Shown here: piece after piece, positions 1-8,662 of the stretch
How the letters are laid out: every line of letters begins with the position of its first letter
Position numbering within the stretch: position 1 is the stretch's first letter
Source of the DNA: an uncultured Tateyamaria sp.
GTDB lineage: Bacteria > Pseudomonadota > Alphaproteobacteria > Rhodobacterales > Rhodobacteraceae
NCBI RefSeq assembly: GCF_947503045.1
Contig: NZ_CANNCF010000001.1
Location: 1,612,001 to 1,676,000 of the forward strand
Reading direction: 5' to 3'
Length of the DNA stretch: 64,000 nucleotides
Program-made: the position numbers and the translations under genes
Notes under the pieces: generated by a model
The model's database searches: none
What the model was told of the DNA's origin: nothing
The model's input: only the letters and a program-made list of their open reading frames with translations

Positions 1-1
1 A

Positions 2-1252
2 ACCGAGGCGCGGATCGCGCACCTGACCCTGCCCGCGGGCGGATGGTCAGAGGCGGCGCGCAGTGACGCACTGGCCCGCTTGCGCAGCACAGGCCTGCCG
101 ACACGGCGCGATGAGTATTGGAAGTTCACGCGCCCCGATGCGCTGACTCAGGCCGACACGCCCAAAGCGGGTGTGCTGGTCGATGACGAACCGCCGATCT
201 TTGGCGACACCGACGCGCTGCGCATCGTCTTTGATGACGGTGTGTTCAATGCCGAGGCCTCTGATGATCTGGCACTGGAACATGTGACTATCGAGCGTCT
301 GGGCGACACCAAGGCCGATATCCATTGGGCGCAGGGCGTCTATGGTGTGCTTGAAAAGGCAGGGCAGACCCCGGTTGCGCGCCCCTTGGCGGCACTCAAC
401 ACCGCCTTTGCAAGCGACGGCGTGCTGATCCACGCCACCGCCAAGGCAACGCGGCCGATCAACCTGGTCTACAACCACCGCCAGGAGGCATCCGATGCGA
501 TCCTGCACCATGTGATCAAGATCGACGCGGACGCCGACCTCACCATTATGGAAAGCGGCCCGGCGGCGGCCCGGTTCAACAAGGTGATGGAGGTCGATGT
601 GGCCGACGGCGCAGCCTTTCACCACGTGCGTGCGCAAGGGCGCGATCATGAACGGCTGGCGGCAACGCATGTCTTTGCCCGGCTGGGCACGGAATCGACA
701 TTCAAATCCTTTACGCTGACCGTGAATGGGCGGCTCACACGCAATGACTGCGTGATTGAACTGACGGGGGATGACGCCATTGCCCATGTGGCCGGGGCCT
801 GCGTCGGGGACGGCGATTTCCACCACGACGATACTGTGTTCATCACCCATGACGCCGAGCGCTGCGAAAGCCGTCAGGTGTTCAAAAAGGTGCTGCGAAA
901 CGGGGCTGTGGGCGTGTTTCAGGGTAAGATCCTCGTTAAAGCAGGCGCGCAAAAGACCGATGGCTATCAGATCAGCCAGTCGCTGCTCTTGGATGAGGAC
1001 GCACAGTTCCTTGCCAAGCCCGAGCTGGAAATCTACGCCGATGACGTGGTCTGCTCGCATGGCTCGACCTCGGGCGCGATTGACGAAGAAGCGCTGTTCT
1101 ACCTGCGCTCGCGCGGGGTGCCGGCACCGATTGCCACCGACCTTCTGACCCTAGCCTTTCTGGCCGAAGCGGTGGACGAGATCGAGGACGAAGCCCTGCG
1201 CGACGTTTTGGTCGCGCGTCTTGAAGGCTGGCTTGAACGGCACAGATCGTAA
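2..1252 (+). CDS. sufD: Fe-S cluster assembly protein SufD (5'-truncated by window edge)
   Basis: SufD is a scaffold subunit of the SufBC2D complex, which builds Fe-S clusters in the cytoplasm from sulfur delivered by SufS. The reading frame is open from the first bases of the window, so the true start lies upstream; 416 residues are visible. The C-terminal part carries the SufB/SufD beta-helix signature: CSHGSTSGAID, then FYLRSRG and a helical tail. The gene is followed after 6 bp by a membrane-protein gene and three genes later by sufS, all on the same strand, as in rhodobacteral suf operons. SufB has a similar C-terminus, but the position after the (unseen) sufC and before sufS favours SufD. 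Confidence 0.92.
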   Translation, partial: TEARIAHLTLPAGGWSEAARSDALARLRSTGLPTRRDEYWKFTRPDALTQADTPKAGVLVDDEPPIFGDTDALRIVFDDGVFNAEASDDLALEHVTIERLGDTKADIHWAQGVYGVLEKAGQTPVARPLAALNTAFASDGVLIHATAKATRPINLVYNHRQEASDAILHHVIKIDADADLTIMESGPAAARFNKVMEVDVADGAAFHHVRAQGRDHERLAATHVFARLGTESTFKSFTLTVNGRLTRNDCVIELTGDDAIAHVAGACVGDGDFHHDDTVFITHDAERCESRQVFKKVLRNGAVGVFQGKILVKAGAQKTDGYQISQSLLLDEDAQFLAKPELEIYADDVVCSHGSTSGAIDEEALFYLRSRGVPAPIATDLLTLAFLAEAVDEIEDEALRDVLVARLEGWLERHRS

Positions 1253-1258
1253 GGCGAT

Positions 1259-1756
1259 ATGGCCATCACGCGCAATATTACCGCAACCTATCGCGGTCCG
1301 GGCCGGGTCGTGGCCCGTATCCTTGGCGGTCCGCGGCGCGAGGATCAGGTGCTTTATTTCCTGATGGCGGCCTGCGTGGTGATCTTTATCGCGCAGACCC
1401 CCTATCAGGCGCGCGAGGCGCATCTGGACGAGAGCGTGCCATTCCAGGCGCGGCTCTACTGGTCGGCCTTTCTGTGGATTTTCCTGTTTCCGCTGGTGAT
1501 GTACGCCCTTGCGGGACTTGTCTGGTTGCTGGCGCGGGTGATCCCGCAGGCGCCGTCGGGTTATGAAATCCGCGTCGCACTGTTCTGGGCGCTGTTGGCT
1601 TCGACCCCCATTGTGCTGCTTTTGGGGCTGACGGCAGGCATGATCGGGCCGGGACCGGCCTTGCAGGGCGTTGCGCTCTTGTGGTGTGCGGTGTTTTTGT
1701 GGTTCTGGGTGGCGGGCACATTGGCGACCCGCAACACCGAAAGGGTCCAATCATGA
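1259..1756 (+). CDS. Small four-helix membrane protein in suf operon (YIP1-like)
   Basis: This 165-residue integral membrane protein has hydrophobic segments at about residues 31-47, 68-93, 107-127 and 137-156 and no enzymatic motif. It starts at the ATG 6 bp after the sufD stop, and its own stop overlaps the next start (ATGA). Genes of this kind, usually called YIP1 family or hypothetical, sit between sufD and sufS in many Rhodobacteraceae. Operon position is the only functional clue; a membrane or regulatory role linked to SUF assembly is inference. The family call is tentative. Confidence 0.75.
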   Translation: MAITRNITATYRGPGRVVARILGGPRREDQVLYFLMAACVVIFIAQTPYQAREAHLDESVPFQARLYWSAFLWIFLFPLVMYALAGLVWLLARVIPQAPSGYEIRVALFWALLASTPIVLLLGLTAGMIGPGPALQGVALLWCAVFLWFWVAGTLATRNTERVQS

Positions 1757-2358
1757 CATCGTGGCCGCAACTGGCGATCGACACGCTGCGCGACCCAAAG
1801 CGCACGGCGCATCAGATCATGGGCTGGAACCTCGATCGCGGCACCCTGTACATGGCACTTTTTGCGGTGGCAGCGGTGAACACGCTTTTAGCCTCGACCC
1901 CCGTCGTGCTTAGCCCGGGCGGGGTGGACGCCGCCGCACGCGCGGCCCTGCCGCTTTTGGCGCTGCTTGAGCGGCCTATGATGTTCTTTGCCATTGTCGC
2001 AGGCACGTTGGTCATCATGATCCAGGCCCTGTTCTGGGCCGGACGGGCCATGGGCGGCGAAGGCGAAATGACCGAGATGATGGCGCTGGTCATCTGGCTG
2101 CAGGCGCTGCGCGCTGCGGCACAGGCGATGATCCTTGCCGTTGGCTTTGTCGCGCCGTTGCTGGCTGGTCTCGTGGCTTTGGGTTTGCAGCTGGTCGCGT
2201 TCTGGCTGTTCCTGCATTTCATCAGTGCGGCGATGCGCTTTGACTCGCTCTTGCGTGCCTTCGGGCTCTTGATTGCAGTGGCGACGGGTCTGTTCATCGG
2301 GCTGATGATGATCCTGAGCCTGACGGGTTTTTCCGCCGGAGGATTTGGCAGTGTATGA
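1753..2358 (+). CDS. YIP1 family membrane protein in suf operon
   Basis: This 201-residue membrane protein has hydrophobic stretches near residues 32-47, 77-97, 125-155 and 170-190, with a short amphipathic N-terminus (about residues 1-30). The pattern resembles bacterial YIP1-domain proteins. I chose the ATG at 1753 because it overlaps the upstream stop as ATGA, a coupled start; an in-frame GTG further upstream would overlap the preceding gene extensively. The 3' end overlaps the start of sufS, so the genes are probably cotranscribed. No catalytic residues are visible and the role in Fe-S assembly is unknown. Confidence 0.75.
   Translation: MTSWPQLAIDTLRDPKRTAHQIMGWNLDRGTLYMALFAVAAVNTLLASTPVVLSPGGVDAAARAALPLLALLERPMMFFAIVAGTLVIMIQALFWAGRAMGGEGEMTEMMALVIWLQALRAAAQAMILAVGFVAPLLAGLVALGLQLVAFWLFLHFISAAMRFDSLLRAFGLLIAVATGLFIGLMMILSLTGFSAGGFGSV
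2338..2342 (+). promoter_or_regulatory. Shine-Dalgarno site deciding the sufS start
   Basis: The sequence GGAGG lies 8 nt before GTG 2351 but only 2 nt before TTG 2345. The spacing favours the GTG, giving a SufS that begins M-Y-D-V-E, as in related proteins. The site lies inside the end of the preceding gene, so translation is probably coupled. Confidence 0.6.
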
Positions 2359-3571
2359 CGTAGAGCGCATTCGCGCCGATTTTCCAATCCTGTCGCGGGA
2401 AGTGAACGGCAAGCCTTTGGTTTACCTTGACAATGGCGCCTCGGCCCAGAAACCGCAGGTGGTGATCGACGCCATTTCCCGCGCCTATTCCGAGGAATAT
2501 GCCAACGTCCATCGCGGACTGCATTTCCTGTCGAACCTCGCCACCGACAACTACGAGGCCGTGCGGGGCAAGATTGCACGCTTCCTCAATGCAGGCAGCG
2601 AGGACGAGATCATCTTCAACTCCGGCACCACCGAGGGCATCAACATGGTGGCCTATGGCTGGGCCATGCCACGGATGGAGGCGGGCGACGAGATCGTGCT
2701 GTCGGTCATGGAACACCACGCCAATATCGTGCCCTGGCATTTCCTGCGTGAACGCCAGGGTGTCGTGCTGAAATGGGTCGATGTGGACAGCACAGGCGCG
2801 TTGGACCCGCAAGCGGTGATCGACGCCATCGGTCCCAAGACCAGGCTGGTGGCCGTGACCCACATGTCCAACGTGCTGGGCACCAAGGTCGACATCAAGG
2901 CGATCTGCGAAGGCGCCCATGCCAAGGGCGTGCCGGTGCTGGTGGACGGATCACAGGCGGCAGTGCACATGCCTGTGGACGTGCAGGATCTGGATGCGGA
3001 TTTCTACGCGATCACCGGTCACAAATTGTACGGGCCCTCCGGGTCGGGCGCGATCTACGTGAAATCCGAACGTATGAGCGAAATGCGCCCCTTCATCGGC
3101 GGCGGCGACATGATCAAGGAAGTTTCCAAAGACGGGATCATCTACAACGATGGCCCAATGAAGTTCGAGGCGGGCACCCCCGGCATCGTGCAGATGATCG
3201 GCATGGGTGTGGGCATTGACTACATGCTCAGCCACGGGATGGAGGCGATTGCCGCCCACGAGGACTCTTTACGTGACTACACTGTTGAGCGTCTCGCCGG
3301 GCTGAACTGGCTGCAGGTGCAGGGCACGACCCCGGACAAGGGCGCGATCTTTTCCTTCACTCTGGATGGGGCGGCGCATGCCCATGACATCTCGACCATC
3401 CTCGACAAAAAGGGGGTCGCGGTGCGCGCAGGCCAGCACTGTGTCGGCCCGCTGATGGAACACATGGGCCTCAACGCCACCTGCCGCGCCTCCTTCGGGA
3501 TGTACAACACAACCCAAGAGGTCGACGTGCTGATCGAGGCACTGGAGCTGGCTCACGATCTGTTTGCCTGA
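2351..3571 (+). CDS. sufS: Cysteine desulfurase SufS
   Basis: This PLP-dependent group II cysteine desulfurase removes sulfur from L-cysteine as a persulfide and passes it to the SUF scaffold. It is 406 residues long, normal for the family. The PLP lysine is in TGHKLYGPSG (K225 from the GTG start) and the persulfide cysteine in RAGQHCVGP (C364). The N-terminal block FPILSR...YLDNGASAQKP is typical. Start GTG 2351 was chosen by the GGAGG spacing. It ends the visible suf operon; a convergent gene follows after 35 bp. Confidence 0.95.
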   Translation: MYDVERIRADFPILSREVNGKPLVYLDNGASAQKPQVVIDAISRAYSEEYANVHRGLHFLSNLATDNYEAVRGKIARFLNAGSEDEIIFNSGTTEGINMVAYGWAMPRMEAGDEIVLSVMEHHANIVPWHFLRERQGVVLKWVDVDSTGALDPQAVIDAIGPKTRLVAVTHMSNVLGTKVDIKAICEGAHAKGVPVLVDGSQAAVHMPVDVQDLDADFYAITGHKLYGPSGSGAIYVKSERMSEMRPFIGGGDMIKEVSKDGIIYNDGPMKFEAGTPGIVQMIGMGVGIDYMLSHGMEAIAAHEDSLRDYTVERLAGLNWLQVQGTTPDKGAIFSFTLDGAAHAHDISTILDKKGVAVRAGQHCVGPLMEHMGLNATCRASFGMYNTTQEVDVLIEALELAHDLFA

Positions 3572-3606
3572 ACGGGATTTGGCGCATTGATTCCCGTAGG
3601 GGAGTC

Positions 3607-4164
3607 TCATTCTTTGGCAGCTTTGCCTTCGGCCTCCGCCGCCTCATCATCCAGCAATTCCAGATCGTCGGGCGCATCCTTTTCCGGACCAAGGGCCGCG
3701 TCTGTCACCTCTTGCGGAACGGGTACCGGGTCGCCCTCCATCGGTGTGAGGGGCAGGGGGATGACAACCATTTCGCCGACCGACCCCAAGGGCAGGGTGA
3801 CCTTGCAGGGCAGGCCCGTATGGGTGTCACGGGCAAAATAGGTCAGCGTCGCGCCATCCCGGCTGGGGGGCAGGATGGTGGCGAAATCCGGCAGACCGAA
3901 ATCCCGGATGCGCATCACGCCGGGCCGCCAGGGCATGTTGGCATCCTCGTTGTCCAGCCGCGCGCGAGTCATCGCCTCGTAGGCGGCAGGGTCCAGAATG
4001 GCGTCATAGCCAGGCTTGCCAAGGGCCGAGGCCACCTGCGCAAGCGCCTCGGCCGGGGCGTCGGGCGCGCGGGTTTGCAGGGCGGCCAGATCGGCCAGCT
4101 CTTCCTCACCGTTCACCAGCCCGATCACGCCTGTCTTGCGCAGCGAGAGTTCCAATTTGTCCAT
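3607..4164 (-). CDS. Small acidic protein partnered with papain-like protein
   Basis: This is a 185-residue protein I do not recognise. It has a helical N-terminal half, a central beta-rich part with the phrase TLPLGSVGEMVVIPLPL, and a strongly acidic Asp/Glu-rich tail (last ~25 residues). No signal peptide or membrane segment is visible. The start is one of two adjacent ATGs; I took the downstream one because a GGGG lies 6 nt before it. It begins 13 bp after the stop of the 983-residue papain-like gene, so the two are very likely cotranscribed. The size and acidity would suit a chaperone, immunity or inhibitor partner, but that is inference. Confidence 0.6.
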   Translation of the reverse strand: MDKLELSLRKTGVIGLVNGEEELADLAALQTRAPDAPAEALAQVASALGKPGYDAILDPAAYEAMTRARLDNEDANMPWRPGVMRIRDFGLPDFATILPPSRDGATLTYFARDTHTGLPCKVTLPLGSVGEMVVIPLPLTPMEGDPVPVPQEVTDAALGPEKDAPDDLELLDDEAAEAEGKAAKE

Positions 4165-4177
4165 CATTGTCCCCACA

Positions 4178-7129
4178 TCATTCCAATAGACCCCAGCTGG
4201 CCTGCAACCAATCGCCACCCAGCTGTCTCATGCTTCCGGGCGGATCTTCTTTTTGCCATATCATCGGTTCGCCTGAAATCGGGTCGGGCGCGATGACAAA
4301 AAACGTGTGGGATTCCGGATCACCCCAGTTCGTGTCTGCCAAAACAATCTGCGGCTCGGAAAAGTCCTGAACCAGCTTGGACTGCAGCTTTGCCTCGAAG
4401 GCCCTGAAGCTGAAGATCTTGTTGACCGCGTATCCAACGGCGTCCTGCAACTCTTCGGGCGTGACAGGCACGGTTGGACGCTGTGCTGCGATATTCTCGT
4501 TCAACTGCTTAAGCTTTTTCGCGGCTTTCTTTCGTTTCGAACTGGACAGCGAGTCATCTGTTGACTGCGCTTCCAGACGAGCGACGGCTGGATTGATGAC
4601 GTCATCAAAGGCCTTTTGGGCATCTTCAACGCTCAGCGGCGTGGTCGCCAGCGTCTGACCGGGCGTGAGCAATTTGTCCCGTATCTTGTCGGCGGTGGAC
4701 CCGGGCCCCGACAGGAAATCCTGCATGCTGTCTCCGCCGACCATCAGGCTGAAGTCGTGCATGCTTTTGGTGTCGACCGGGATGCTGTCTGCGGCACCCA
4801 CCGGCAGGTTGTCGACAAGAGCGGTGAGAATTTCTTCGGTGCGCTGTCCGACGTCACTGGCGGAGGTCGGCTTTGAGGCCATTTTGTCTGTGCATTTGTT
4901 CCGCGTTCCGGTTGTCCCGGGAAGCAGCATCACCATCGTATTTTCGGACTTGTCGCCATCCTGCAGTTTCCATGGCGGCTCATCGCTTGTGGACAGCTCT
5001 TTCATGAAGTCCTTTTTGACCGCCTTGACGACGGCCTTGCCTTCTTTGCTGTCCGCGGCGTAGCCGGTCGCGCGCAGGGCGACTTCGACCGCCTTTTCCT
5101 CGTACTGTTTTTTCGTGGTGATCTGGTTGCCGCCCGAATCGACCAGCACATAGCGTCCGCGATCAGACGAGCCGTCGCTTGACACTTCGCCATTGAGGAC
5201 AAGCGGGTCATAGACCGTGGTAAACTCCGCCCGAACCGCCACAAGGAAGGCCGCCGTCTTGGCGGCTGCATCGCCTCCCAATTTACCGTCCAGAGCATCT
5301 TCCATGTCGATTGCGGCGTTGGATGTGTCGATGTTCATGTCGACCTGCAGGTTCATTGTCGCATCACGCCCCACGGCGGTGGCCAACGAGTATTCAAGAC
5401 TGCGGATCAACGGGTCTTCGCCCGGCGGAATATTGGTGACGGCTGGAACGACGGTGCCAGCGACAGTCGTAAAGGTGCCGGCGGTTGCCAGTTCCGAATA
5501 TTTGCGCATCGCCTCGATCGGGTCCTGCTGGCGCAGGCGGCGCACGGGTGCGGTGGCAAAGCACGACCCCACGGGTCCCTGATCAACCGATTGCAGCATC
5601 GAGGCCAGGATCACCTGGCGCGCATCATTGGCTGACGGATTGCCCACCTTGCCCGTAGAGGCTTTGACCAGCGCGGATCCGGCCAGTCCGGGGGGCGGTG
5701 GCGTGACGCCTGCAAGGACCGTTGCGGCCTGACCCTTTGTCGGATCGGTGCCCAGCATCGCAATCGTATCGAGTGCATGTTTGTTCAGTGCCGGGGTGGG
5801 ATGGGCCATCGCGTCGGGATGGAACAGCATGTGGCCCACGGACATCTTGGCCGCGTCCGATCCCAGCGCGAGCACGCCATTGCTGTCCATCAGCCCGGCG
5901 GCAGCGGACACGCTGCGCTTGAGCCCGCGGGTCGAGACATTGTCATCAGCACCCTCGCTCAGGGGCGCGTTCTCCATCAAGCCACCGAGGCGGACATAGT
6001 CATCAAGCCGTGCGAAGTAATCAGCGCCGCATGTGCCGCCCATTTTCAGGATGTCTTCGGCGAATTTCTCGGGCTCAAGCCCATTTGGCACCTTGCCATC
6101 TGCGGATTTGAAGCCGCCGTCGATCTGTGCGGTGACAGTGCCGAACCCGTTGGCCACCGCCATCGGATCAAGCGCGCCGTAACAGATGTCCACGGCCGAT
6201 GCCGCAAGGCGGGGATGATCCTCAAAGCCCGCGATAAAGGTCTGGATGGCCGCATCAGGCAGCTTGCGCGCAGCCCCCTTGCAGGACAGCGGTCCGCTTT
6301 CCAACGCTTCGCCCAGCAGTTTAGAACCCAAGAGCGCATTGGCCAGTTCCTGCGCCTCTTTGACCTTGGCGTCGGCCTCTTCCTTGGCGGTGCGCGCATC
6401 AACAATCTGTTCCATGCGCGCGATACCGGCGTCGAGATTGCCGACGGGCAGGGCCTCGGCGCGGCGCAGTTCGGTGTCCAGTCGCAAGACCTCAAGCCGG
6501 GCCTCGGCCAGTGCCTGTTCGGCGGCGTCGATGCGTTCGGGGGTGATGTCCCCGCCGCCAGTCTTGGCGCGCATTGATTCAAAGGCAAGATGCGCACTGG
6601 CCGCCGCGCCGGGATTGAGCGCGTGCAGGTCTTTCAACGCCCCGCTGCGGGCGGCAATCTTGGCGGCCTTGTCAAGTTCGGCGCGCCCCAGCGCCAGCTT
6701 GTCCGGGGTGGGGCGTTCGTCGGCCAGCGCATTGTTGGCGGCCAGCCGTGCGGCGTTGAAGAAATCCGTTTCAGATTGCTGTGCGTCATCGGCCAAGGTG
6801 AGTGCTGCGCATTGCTGCAACATACGGTTGCGGCTTTGCATCAGGCGGTTCTCGACCTCCTGAATGTCGGCATAGACGCGGTCCATCGCGGCATGCGCCT
6901 CTTTGAACTTGCCTTTGTCGCGTAGCCCATTGGCGGCAGTGTGGCTGGCTATGACCGCATCGCGCCCCTCTGTTCCGGCAGGCACACGCTTGTTGACCTC
7001 CATATAGAGCGCCTCAACGCGCAAAAACTCCTCGTATTCTGCGGTTTTCTTCGCATCGGACTTTTTCGAGAAACGACCACCTTTGAGAAATTTTTCGAGA
7101 AAACTACGTTGCTGGTCGTTCAGTGCCAT
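4178..7129 (-). CDS. Large protein with papain-like cysteine peptidase motifs
   Basis: This 983-residue protein starts at ATG 7129, with AGGA 9 nt upstream. Residues ~1-300 are helical and probably coiled coil (many Ala/Glu/Lys heptads); no signal peptide is seen. At residues 514-525 it has VDQGPVGSCFA, the Gln-...-Gly-Ser-Cys arrangement of papain-like active sites (oxyanion Gln517, nucleophile Cys523). Near the C-terminus DTNWG...ESHTFF offers the catalytic His (His941). The Cys-His spacing (~418 residues) is far larger than in papain (~130), implying a big insertion. The gene precedes a small acidic protein in a two-gene unit. It could be an effector or toxin-like protease, or a degenerate enzyme. 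The peptidase call is motif-based only. Confidence 0.55.
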   Translation of the reverse strand: MALNDQQRSFLEKFLKGGRFSKKSDAKKTAEYEEFLRVEALYMEVNKRVPAGTEGRDAVIASHTAANGLRDKGKFKEAHAAMDRVYADIQEVENRLMQSRNRMLQQCAALTLADDAQQSETDFFNAARLAANNALADERPTPDKLALGRAELDKAAKIAARSGALKDLHALNPGAAASAHLAFESMRAKTGGGDITPERIDAAEQALAEARLEVLRLDTELRRAEALPVGNLDAGIARMEQIVDARTAKEEADAKVKEAQELANALLGSKLLGEALESGPLSCKGAARKLPDAAIQTFIAGFEDHPRLAASAVDICYGALDPMAVANGFGTVTAQIDGGFKSADGKVPNGLEPEKFAEDILKMGGTCGADYFARLDDYVRLGGLMENAPLSEGADDNVSTRGLKRSVSAAAGLMDSNGVLALGSDAAKMSVGHMLFHPDAMAHPTPALNKHALDTIAMLGTDPTKGQAATVLAGVTPPPPGLAGSALVKASTGKVGNPSANDARQVILASMLQSVDQGPVGSCFATAPVRRLRQQDPIEAMRKYSELATAGTFTTVAGTVVPAVTNIPPGEDPLIRSLEYSLATAVGRDATMNLQVDMNIDTSNAAIDMEDALDGKLGGDAAAKTAAFLVAVRAEFTTVYDPLVLNGEVSSDGSSDRGRYVLVDSGGNQITTKKQYEEKAVEVALRATGYAADSKEGKAVVKAVKKDFMKELSTSDEPPWKLQDGDKSENTMVMLLPGTTGTRNKCTDKMASKPTSASDVGQRTEEILTALVDNLPVGAADSIPVDTKSMHDFSLMVGGDSMQDFLSGPGSTADKIRDKLLTPGQTLATTPLSVEDAQKAFDDVINPAVARLEAQSTDDSLSSSKRKKAAKKLKQLNENIAAQRPTVPVTPEELQDAVGYAVNKIFSFRAFEAKLQSKLVQDFSEPQIVLADTNWGDPESHTFFVIAPDPISGEPMIWQKEDPPGSMRQLGGDWLQASWGLLE

Positions 7130-7693
7130 TGTGAAAATTCCTGGGGCGATGATTGGGCCGAGCATGGGATGCGCAGCACAAGCTGTCAAATGCTGGATGC
7201 AGGAATTCGAGATTGCCCGTGTGGCGTGTATGGTGGGCGGATCGAGGGGGCGCGGCCCGAGGACACACGGAACAATTGCAAGGTCGGCACAGCCGAAGCC
7301 TGTCGCGCCTTGCCGGATTGCGAGGGCCAGCAGGCAATCCAACCCAGATTGCGCTCGCAAACGCGGTGATGCGCCCGGCTGAGGCCGAATCCGCTGGCAA
7401 AGGAACCGAGCCGCTGGGCGGTCGCCTGATCTACTGTGCCACGAGTCGTCAGGCCGGGGTTCTGGTTGAAAAGGCCAAACAGGTCTGTGGCGCGATGTCG
7501 ATTTGGCTGGCCAATCGTCATCCACAACGCAACAGTTGATTGCGCCGCGCGCCCGTCATAGCGTTGCGCGCATGTTTACCGCCCTTCATCTCGTCGTTCT
7601 TGAGCGCCATAGCGCCCACCGCAGAAAGCGGTTCGCCGGATAGCTGGTCCTTGATCGCACAACGCAATCAATGACGTATTCCGGAGACCTGAG
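7130..7693. other. 564-bp intergenic region between divergent genes
   Basis: This stretch separates the start of the papain-like gene (minus) from that of the 2-oxoglutarate oxygenase (plus), so it must hold both promoters. Short open frames exist on both strands, but none has a convincing ribosome-binding site or recognisable product. I see no tRNA, strong hairpin or insertion-sequence end. Confidence 0.5.
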
Positions 7694-8662
7694 ATGACAG
7701 AATTCAAAGACATTCCCGTGCTTGACCTTGCCCCGTTGATGAGCGGAGGCCCCACGTCCGATCTTGCCGCGCAATTTGCCAAAGCCTACGGCGAAACCGG
7801 GTTCGGCTATGTCATCAATCACGGCGTGGACCCCGCCTTGCGCGCCGCCGTGTTCGCCGCATCCCGCGCCTTTCACGCAATGCCCGAGGTCGAGAAACAG
7901 GCCATTGCACTCGATGCGCGCCATCGCGGCTACATCGCCATCAACACCTCGACGGATGTGAACTCCGATCTGGCCGAGGTAACGAAACCCAACCAATCCG
8001 CCTCGTTCATGATGATGCGCGAAGACGCGAAGATCGACCCGGACGTCTATCTGTCAGGACCCAACCAGTGGCCCGAACTGAGCGGTTTTCGCCAAGCTTG
8101 CGATGCCTATGTCGCGGCGATGACAGATCTTGGCCACAAGCTGATGGGCCTCGCGCTGGAGGCGATTGGTGTGTCCGATCGCACCATCCTTCGCGCCTTT
8201 GAGCCGCCCACGATCTGGCTGCGCCTGCTGCGCTATCCGCCCCAGCCGCCGCAAGCGCCTGATGATCTGTTTGGCGCCGCACCGCACAAGGATTTTGGCT
8301 GCCTGACCCTGCTTGCGCAGGATGATGTCGGCGGGTTGCAGGTCCAGACACCTGCGGGCCATTGGGTCGATGCGCCGCCCATCAAGGATGCGTTCATCGT
8401 CAATGTCGGCGACATGCTGCACCGCCTGTCCAACGGCAAATTGCTGTCCACGCCCCACCGCGTGATCAACACAACCGGGCGCGAGCGTTATTCGGTGCCG
8501 TTCTTTTTTGACCCGCATGTATCGGCTGATATCGCACCACTGCCCGGCACCGGTCCGGCCCGGTTCGAGCCGTTGAACTTCGGCGCCTTTTTGAAAAGCG
8601 AGTTGGAAGCAGGCTATGACGCCCATCAGGCGGAGCCCCCAGATGCGGACGGACGCTCCTAA
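7694..8662 (+). CDS. 2-oxoglutarate/Fe(II)-dependent oxygenase, isopenicillin-N-synthase-like
   Basis: This 322-residue cytoplasmic non-haem iron oxygenase couples 2-oxoglutarate decarboxylation to oxidation of a small substrate. The iron triad is H198-x-D200 (PHKDFG) and H255 (STPHRV); R265-x-S267 (RYS) would bind the 2-oxoglutarate carboxylate. The N-terminal DIOX_N part (INHGV, AFHAMP) places it in the isopenicillin-N-synthase-like family. It converges on the aminotransferase gene with a 4-bp overlap of 3' ends and borders a betaine/imino-acid catabolic cluster, so hydroxylation or demethylation of a related substrate is a reasonable guess. The substrate cannot be read from sequence. Confidence 0.85.
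   Translation: MTEFKDIPVLDLAPLMSGGPTSDLAAQFAKAYGETGFGYVINHGVDPALRAAVFAASRAFHAMPEVEKQAIALDARHRGYIAINTSTDVNSDLAEVTKPNQSASFMMMREDAKIDPDVYLSGPNQWPELSGFRQACDAYVAAMTDLGHKLMGLALEAIGVSDRTILRAFEPPTIWLRLLRYPPQPPQAPDDLFGAAPHKDFGCLTLLAQDDVGGLQVQTPAGHWVDAPPIKDAFIVNVGDMLHRLSNGKLLSTPHRVINTTGRERYSVPFFFDPHVSADIAPLPGTGPARFEPLNFGAFLKSELEAGYDAHQAEPPDADGRS

Noticed and set aside
3571-3606. Terminator after sufS
   Set aside because: ACGGGA/TCCCGT form only a 6-bp stem with a 14-nt loop and there is no T-run, so the evidence is too weak for a call.
7153-7539. Small ORFs in the gap between the papain-like and oxygenase genes
   Set aside because: Several frames are open on both strands, but none has a plausible ribosome site or protein-like composition, and they overlap each other.
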